Of a stretch of 64,000 nucleotides of DNA, positions 59,685-64,000 are shown piece by piece. The position numbers were made by a program, and so were the translations under genes. The stretch comes from JAAXHH01 sp965248395 (lineage in GTDB: Bacteria; JAAXHH01). Each line of letters begins with the position of its first letter. Position 1 is the first letter of the stretch. The stretch covers positions 1,240,001-1,304,000 of the forward strand of contig OZ252103.1 of NCBI GenBank assembly GCA_965248395.1, in the 5' to 3' direction. The notes under the pieces were generated by a model that saw only the letters and a list, made by a program, of their open reading frames with translations, searched no databases and was not told where the DNA came from.

Positions 59685-60559
59685 AAGGCACTCCTTCCCA
59701 TATTACGCGTTGTCCGGGTTCATCAGGGACTGTTTCGAAACGGACTGCCGCCGCTTCGAAAACGAAGGAGCGTCCAGGAGACCATGTCCGTACCCGGCTG
59801 TTTCCATGGCCGATACTGGTCGCGCTGATCATCGGATCCTGGACCGCGGGTTGCGCCGTAGAACCGGTCGATACGCAGACCGAGGAGTTGTACCGCCAGG
59901 GCAATCTGCTGTATGAAGGCGGAAAATACGCGGAGTCGAGCCGGACCTACGAGCGTATCGTAGATCGCGGGATACGAAACGGCTACGTGTACTACAATCT
60001 GGGAAACGCGTACTACAAGCAGGATCAGCTCGGTCGGGCCATCCTGGCCTACGAGAGGGCTTCCCGCCTGATACCCCGGGACGGGGACTTGAAAAACAAC
60101 CTGGACCTGGCCAACGAAAGAACGGTCGACCAGATTACCGGCGACGTGCCGTGGTTCGGCCGACAGGCGCTGGACGCGGTGACGATGAACGAAGCCACGG
60201 TCGCCGCAACCATCACCGGGTTCATCGCGTCCCTGTCGCTGATGATCTACCTGCTCGCCAGACAGACAAGCTTTCGGGTACGGGCTGGTTACCTTTCAGG
60301 GGTCACCGGCCTCATTTTTCTTCTGGCCATTGGGTTCACGGGTGTCAAGATTTACGATCATTTCGCGAATGAGGAAGGGATCGTCTTGAGTGCGACAGCC
60401 GTGGTCAGAACGAGTCCCGACGAAGCGTCCGACCCGGTGTTCACGCTGCACGAGGGCGTCAAGGTCCAACTGGTTGAACACCGCCAGGACTGGATGAGAA
60501 TCCAGTTACCGGATGGCAAGAACGGTTGGCTTGCCCAGGACGAACTCGAAGGCATCTAA
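59681..60559 (+). CDS. batE: BatE-like TPR/SH3 lipoprotein
   Basis: 292 residues from TTG 59681, which shares TTGA with the BatD stop. The first 35 residues are basic and unusually long before the signal FPWPILVALIIGSWTAGC, so a lipoprotein cleaved near Cys58 is likely; the real start might be later, but I see no better in-frame start codon. TPR units (YRQGNLLYEGGKYAESSRTY and YVYYNLGNAYYKQDQLGRA) follow, then two membrane helices, then a bacterial SH3 domain (LSATAVVRTSPDEAS ... GKNGWLAQDELEGI). This TPR plus SH3 layout is that of BatE. Last Bat gene of the array. Confidence 0.82.
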   Translation: MKGTPSHITRCPGSSGTVSKRTAAASKTKERPGDHVRTRLFPWPILVALIIGSWTAGCAVEPVDTQTEELYRQGNLLYEGGKYAESSRTYERIVDRGIRNGYVYYNLGNAYYKQDQLGRAILAYERASRLIPRDGDLKNNLDLANERTVDQITGDVPWFGRQALDAVTMNEATVAATITGFIASLSLMIYLLARQTSFRVRAGYLSGVTGLIFLLAIGFTGVKIYDHFANEEGIVLSATAVVRTSPDEASDPVFTLHEGVKVQLVEHRQDWMRIQLPDGKNGWLAQDELEGI

Positions 60560-60588
60560 CTCCAGACACAGGAATCCAGGTTAAACCC

Positions 60589-61785
60589 ATGCTTACATCC
60601 ATTTCCGATCCGCAAACCCAGTCCATCGATCCCAGGGATGGTGCGTACTGGTCCCAGGTCCGTTCACAGTTCATGCTGGAACCGGGTCACGCCTATCTCA
60701 ACAATGCCGCCCTGGGGATGCCGCCCAAGCCGGTTCGGGATGCCGTTGCCGAGGGTTTTCGCCTGATGTCTGAAAACCCTTCGAAGGCCAAGACGACCTT
60801 CCACCATTACATCGAAGATGAACTCAGGCCGGCCATGGCGGTCTTTCTGGGCGCGGAAACCAGTGAGGTCGCCCTGGCGCGCAACGCGACCGAGGGCCTC
60901 TATCATATCATAAACGGACTGGACCTGGCTCCGGGTGACCGGATCCTCGTGACCTCGCAGGAGCATCCCAGCGCGATGCGGCCCTGGAGGGTGCGGGCGG
61001 AACGGGACGGGATCGAGATCAAGGAGATCCAAATCCCCAGCCCGCTGATCGGAGAGGATGATATCCTGGAGCGCATATCCGGGGCGATCGACGATCGTAC
61101 GAAAATCCTCTTCTTCTGCCACGTCACCCGCGGTGGTTATCTCTATCCCGTCAAGCGGCTTTGCGACCTGGCCCGGGAGCGGGGACTGATCTCGGCCATC
61201 GACGGCGCGCAGGCGGTGGGGATGCTGGACGTCGACCTGGCCGCCATAGGAAGCGACCTGTATACCAACAGCCTGCACAAGTGGTTTCTCGGTCCCGCCG
61301 GTACGGGGTTTCTTTACGTCAGCCGCGCGATGCAGCCGTCCTTCAGTACGCTGTACTCGCCGGCGGACGAACCCGGGGAGGATGCCCGCCGTTACGAGAT
61401 CCAGGGGACCTACGATCTTCCGGTGCGCGCAGCCCTCGGGACCGCGCTCGACTTCCTGAACCGCATCGGCATATCCAACATCGAAAACCGGCTAAGGACG
61501 CTTTCGGACTACCTGCGGCGGCGCCTCCAGGAAATTCCGAGGTTGCGGCTGCTCACCAACCCGTCCCACGACATCTCTTCGCCCGGCTCCACCATCTTTG
61601 AATTCGAAGGGATCAACGCGGCGCGGTGGCGCGGCCCCATGGAGCAGGAAGCGAACATCCACGTCGACGACCACGACCGCGACGGACACCATGGCATGCG
61701 CATCTCCACCCACTATTACAATTCCGTGGAGGAGATCGACCGGTGCGTGGACCTTTTGAGGGAAATGCTTAGGCGGGAGGGGTAG
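60589..61785 (+). CDS. Class V aminotransferase (isopenicillin-N epimerase/desulfurase type)
   Basis: 398 residues from ATG 60589; an AGGA lies upstream, and the frame opens earlier inside batE without a proper site. PLP fold: YLNNAALGMPPKPVRDAV, ALARNATEGLYHIINGL, the pyridine-binding Asp205 in SAIDGAQAVGMLDVDL, and the Schiff-base Lys231 in TNSLHKWFLGPAGTGFLYV. The relatives are aminotransferases, epimerases and cysteine desulfurase-like enzymes; the catalytic cysteine loop of desulfurases is not evident. It is 29 bases after batE and may share its transcript. Confidence 0.86.
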   Translation: MLTSISDPQTQSIDPRDGAYWSQVRSQFMLEPGHAYLNNAALGMPPKPVRDAVAEGFRLMSENPSKAKTTFHHYIEDELRPAMAVFLGAETSEVALARNATEGLYHIINGLDLAPGDRILVTSQEHPSAMRPWRVRAERDGIEIKEIQIPSPLIGEDDILERISGAIDDRTKILFFCHVTRGGYLYPVKRLCDLARERGLISAIDGAQAVGMLDVDLAAIGSDLYTNSLHKWFLGPAGTGFLYVSRAMQPSFSTLYSPADEPGEDARRYEIQGTYDLPVRAALGTALDFLNRIGISNIENRLRTLSDYLRRRLQEIPRLRLLTNPSHDISSPGSTIFEFEGINAARWRGPMEQEANIHVDDHDRDGHHGMRISTHYYNSVEEIDRCVDLLREMLRREG

Positions 61786-61876
61786 GATCGATCCTGCTGT
61801 ATCGCGAGTGAGAAAACCGCCCTGGTCGTTCTATGTGGCACAAGCCTGCCTGGCTCGCGGGAAACCTACTGATCTA

Positions 61877-62596
61877 TCAGACTTCGTATCCCGTTTCCAC
61901 CAGCGCCTCTCGAAGTAAATCGAGGGGGAAGTCGCCCTCCGCTTTTTTCCATCGACCCACCGCTTCGGGCCGCACGACGATACGGCTCAGGGGAATGCCG
62001 AGGAAACCTTCCAGGCGGCGAAGCGTTTCTTCCTGGTCCATCACGAAGTCTTCGAAGCGCACGGTGAGCAGGTTTGCCGGCCGAGGCGTCGCTTTCATGA
62101 GCTGGTACTGGTACAGCCAGGAAATGGCACGTTGTCTGCGGGTGTCCTCCGTGGCGGGATACGCGATACCGAATTGGCCGAGATCGTCCGTCCTGTGGGG
62201 GGCGAGTATGCCGTCCCGCGGGTCGCGGATCCAGTGTATGTACCGGATTTCCGGATACAAGCGGACGATCCAGGGATAAATCAGTGTCGTTTCCGGAAGT
62301 TTCCAACCACGGTAAGGGCTCTCGTAAGCCATTACATCGGCCAGGTAGGTTTCCACCTTCTCCACGAATTCCGGGTCTACATCCATTTTCATCACCCGCG
62401 AAAAATCCCAGGAAAGTCCTCCCGTCCACTTGACGTATTTCGCGAAGATACGACAGGCGTCGTACAGGTCGTGCGGAGGCACCTTGTCACCCGAAGTATT
62501 TATGGTTCGGCCCATGTACACGCCGCTGGTATAGAGCGTGTGGGACATGGCCCGCGTTCCGGAGTGTCCCCGGCCTATGATGGTGACGAGGGGCAA
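61877..62596 (-). CDS. Sulfotransferase-family protein
   Basis: 239 residues. The PAPS phosphosulfate loop is GRGHSGTRAMSHTL at residues 8-21, and the 3'-phosphate site is IHWIRDPRDGILAP, with RDPRD at 124-128. Late segment LLTVRFEDFVMDQEETLRRL is typical of sulfotransferases and heparan-sulfate-type families. It would transfer a sulfuryl group to a carbohydrate or small molecule; the acceptor is unknown. Small for the family. It stands alone on the minus strand between the Bat array and the insertion sequence. Confidence 0.82.
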   Translation of the reverse strand: MPLVTIIGRGHSGTRAMSHTLYTSGVYMGRTINTSGDKVPPHDLYDACRIFAKYVKWTGGLSWDFSRVMKMDVDPEFVEKVETYLADVMAYESPYRGWKLPETTLIYPWIVRLYPEIRYIHWIRDPRDGILAPHRTDDLGQFGIAYPATEDTRRQRAISWLYQYQLMKATPRPANLLTVRFEDFVMDQEETLRRLEGFLGIPLSRIVVRPEAVGRWKKAEGDFPLDLLREALVETGYEV

Positions 62597-62681
62597 TGCT
62601 GAGCCTCTTCAGAGAACGATTCCCGAACGAACTGAAGCGCTACAAGTAAACTTCGATTCCATTTTCTAGCACATCACTATA

Positions 62682-62696
62682 GGAACCTCTGATCAA
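62682..62696 (+). repeat. Left terminal inverted repeat of the IS
   Basis: GGAACCTCTGATCAA. Matches the right repeat read on the other strand at 14 of 15 positions (C/G difference at base five). Confidence 0.85.
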
Positions 62697-62798
62697 GTTT
62701 CTGGCATTGCATTTATAAATGAAGTACTATGCAATCGTTCCAAGTCCACTATTTTGCAGCGCAGTCTCACCGAACAAGCTGAAACGGGGTAGCCGTCC

Positions 62799-63740
62799 AT
62801 GAAACAGCGTAGCTTTTCCGACATGGCCTACGATCAGAAGAAGAAAAAGACGCGCAAGGAACGCTTTCTGGGCGAGATGGACGCGGTATTGCCCTGGCCG
62901 GTCCTGCTCGCGCCAGTTCTGGAGCATTATCCGAAAGCGGGCAACGGCCGTCGTCCCATCGGGGCTTCGGTGATGCTGCGGATCTATTTCATGCAGCAAT
63001 GGTACGGTCTTAGCGACCCGGCGATGGAAGACAGCCTCTACGACGTAGAATCGATGCGCCGCTTCGCCGGCGTGGATCTGAACGGCGTGCCGGACGAGAC
63101 GACGATCTGCAAGTTCCGACACTTTCTGGAGGCGCACGGCCTGACCGAAACATTGTTTCGCAATACGAAGCGCTACCTTTCCGATCGGGGGATGATGATC
63201 AGCGAAGGCACGATCGTGGACGCCACGATCATCCATGCGCCGGCGTCGACGAAGAACAAGGATCGGAAAAGGGACCCCGAGATGGCCAGCACGAAGAAGG
63301 GCAACACCTTTCACTTCGGCATGAAGGCCCACGTGGGCAGCGATCCCAAGGGGCGGGTGCACAGTGTGGCGACCACCCCCGCCTCGGTGCATGACTCCCA
63401 GGTGATGGAGGCTTGTCTGCATGGAAAGGAGAAGGCCATCTATGGCGACAAGGCCTATGCGGACGACAAGCGAAGGCAAAAGGCCCAGTCCGAAGGCGTT
63501 ACCTGGCGGGTGCACCGCAAAGCAAAACGCGGCAGGCGCCTTACCTGCGCGGACCGGTCGTTCAACCGCAAGAGCAATCGCGTAAGGGCCAGGGTCGAAC
63601 ATCCCTTTGGGATCATCAAGCACCTGTGGGGCTATCGCAAGGTAAGATATCGAGGCTTGGCCAAGAACACCGCCCAGCTCTTCACCCTGTTCGCCCTGGC
63701 CAACTTCTATATGGCGCGGCGCGAACTGGTCGCCACATAG
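62799..63740 (+). CDS. IS5-family transposase
   Basis: 313 residues, complete. N-terminal helix region SDMAYDQKKKKTRKERFLGEMD, then RRPIGASVMLRIYFMQQWYGL and VPDETTICKFRHFLEAHGL, conserved in the IS5 group. The DDE triad is Asp141 in GTIVDATIIHAP, Asp217 in IYGDKAYADD and Glu267 in RARVEHPFGIIK. No frameshift and no stop inside. The ATG follows 117 bases after the IS left end. Confidence 0.95.
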   Translation: MKQRSFSDMAYDQKKKKTRKERFLGEMDAVLPWPVLLAPVLEHYPKAGNGRRPIGASVMLRIYFMQQWYGLSDPAMEDSLYDVESMRRFAGVDLNGVPDETTICKFRHFLEAHGLTETLFRNTKRYLSDRGMMISEGTIVDATIIHAPASTKNKDRKRDPEMASTKKGNTFHFGMKAHVGSDPKGRVHSVATTPASVHDSQVMEACLHGKEKAIYGDKAYADDKRRQKAQSEGVTWRVHRKAKRGRRLTCADRSFNRKSNRVRARVEHPFGIIKHLWGYRKVRYRGLAKNTAQLFTLFALANFYMARRELVAT

Positions 63741-63898
63741 GGACCGGTGCGTCCAAACCGGACGTAACAGGGCAAAACGGCTCAAAAGGACCGCATCCTG
63801 AGCCCCAATGCCCCGTCTAAACCCGTTAATCGGCTTCGCTTTCATCAGAAACGTCCGCTGTATCGACTCATATCATTCCACCCGATCGTATAGTCGGG

Positions 63899-63913
63899 TT
63901 GATCAGAGCTTCC
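63899..63913 (-). repeat. Right terminal inverted repeat of the IS
   Basis: TTGATCAGAGCTTCC, which read on the other strand is GGAAGCTCTGATCAA. It is followed by TATA at 63914-63917. The remaining 83 bases to the window end show no gene. Confidence 0.85.
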
Positions 63914-64000
63914 TATATTCTACACGGCTGATTGGCTACTGTATATTACATGCCATCGCACAATACAAACAAACCAAAAGCATCACATACATGAAGTACC

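Larger units (their letters stand above)
62682..63913 (+). mobile_element. IS5-family insertion sequence, complete
   Basis: 1232 bp with terminal inverted repeats at 62682-62696 and 63899-63913 (14 of 15 matching, starting GGAA). Both sides are flanked by TATA (62678-62681 and 63914-63917), consistent with a 4-bp target duplication. One intact transposase gene fills the inside, so it may be active. The insertion is in the gap upstream of the sulfotransferase. Confidence 0.85.

Noticed and set aside
62597..62681. A further gene between the sulfotransferase and the IS
   Set aside because: The short AT-rich gap has no credible open frame; it is only the upstream region of the sulfotransferase, probably disrupted by the insertion.

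Overview
The window is about 64 kb of bacterial chromosome with moderately high GC and dense, mostly co-directional operons. It has a complete Tol-Pal system, several lipoprotein signal peptides, and a partial outer-membrane beta-barrel gene ending in phenylalanine at the left edge, so the cell is Gram-negative. The gene mix (split Tol-Pal, Bat/aerotolerance genes, Gld-type ABC genes, many Gfo/Idh oxidoreductases, amidohydrolase and sulfotransferase genes, archaeal/fungal-type Asd) suggests an uncultured environmental lineage, for example Latescibacterota or a related FCB-like phylum. This placement is an inference; no rRNA gene or other marker in the window settles it.

Layout, left to right. 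1-2.2 kb: tail of an outer-membrane protein, a ferredoxin-NADP+ reductase-like flavoprotein and a zinc-less MDR dehydrogenase. 2.3-7.3 kb: tolQ-tolR-tolA-like-tolB-cpoB, then pal with its own promoter and a strong terminator. 7.3-13.4 kb (minus strand): an M19 dipeptidase, then larB-larC, a fused two-domain ECF ATPase and an amidohydrolase, the last three joined by start/stop overlaps. 13.7-16.8 kb: a hydroxyacid dehydrogenase, a HAD hydrolase, a Gfo/Idh oxidoreductase and tRNA-Glu(TTC). 16.9-19.8 kb: a lone substrate-binding lipoprotein and a MATE exporter. 19.8-26.1 kb (minus strand): a six-gene operon ROK kinase, M20 hydrolase, quinone oxidoreductase, transaldolase, 6-phosphogluconate dehydrogenase and ribulose-phosphate epimerase, behind a promoter with perfect consensus hexamers.

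26.3-29.4 kb: a CopD-like membrane protein, heme O synthase and a DUF420 protein (cytochrome oxidase assembly theme), then an ECF substrate-binding S component and moaC. 29.5-30.1 kb: a vapBC module divergent from the arginine cluster. 30.3-35.8 kb: argR-argC-argB-argD-argH and an N-acetylglutamate synthase-like acetyltransferase, with two ARG-box-like sites between the argR promoter and its start. 35.8-40.2 kb: a nucleotidyltransferase, a decayed relBE module (intact antitoxin, broken toxin), an unknown lipoprotein, a Gfo/Idh protein and an Ldh_2-family dehydrogenase. 40.6-43.1 kb: groES-groEL and a FmdB-type zinc ribbon protein.

43.1-61.8 kb: one long plus-strand array: MoxR ATPase, DUF58, a Gld-type ABC exporter set (ATPase, permease, GldG-like, DUF4340), a BatD-like protein, two VWA proteins (BatA, BatB) and a TPR protein (BatC); then aspartate kinase, homoserine dehydrogenase and aspartate-semialdehyde dehydrogenase; then full-length BatD, a BatE-like TPR/SH3 lipoprotein and a class V aminotransferase. 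An envelope or respiratory-complex maintenance system thus encloses the aspartate-family pathway genes. 61.9-63.9 kb: a sulfotransferase and a complete IS5-family element with 15-bp terminal inverted repeats and a TATA flank on each side.

The observations most worth following are the Bat/Gld/threonine supercluster, the larBC-ECF-amidohydrolase operon, the arg/vapBC divergent control region, the pseudogenised relE, and short in-frame tandem duplications at several loci. No CRISPR array or phage was seen, and I found no clearly unprecedented system, only unusual arrangements of known families.
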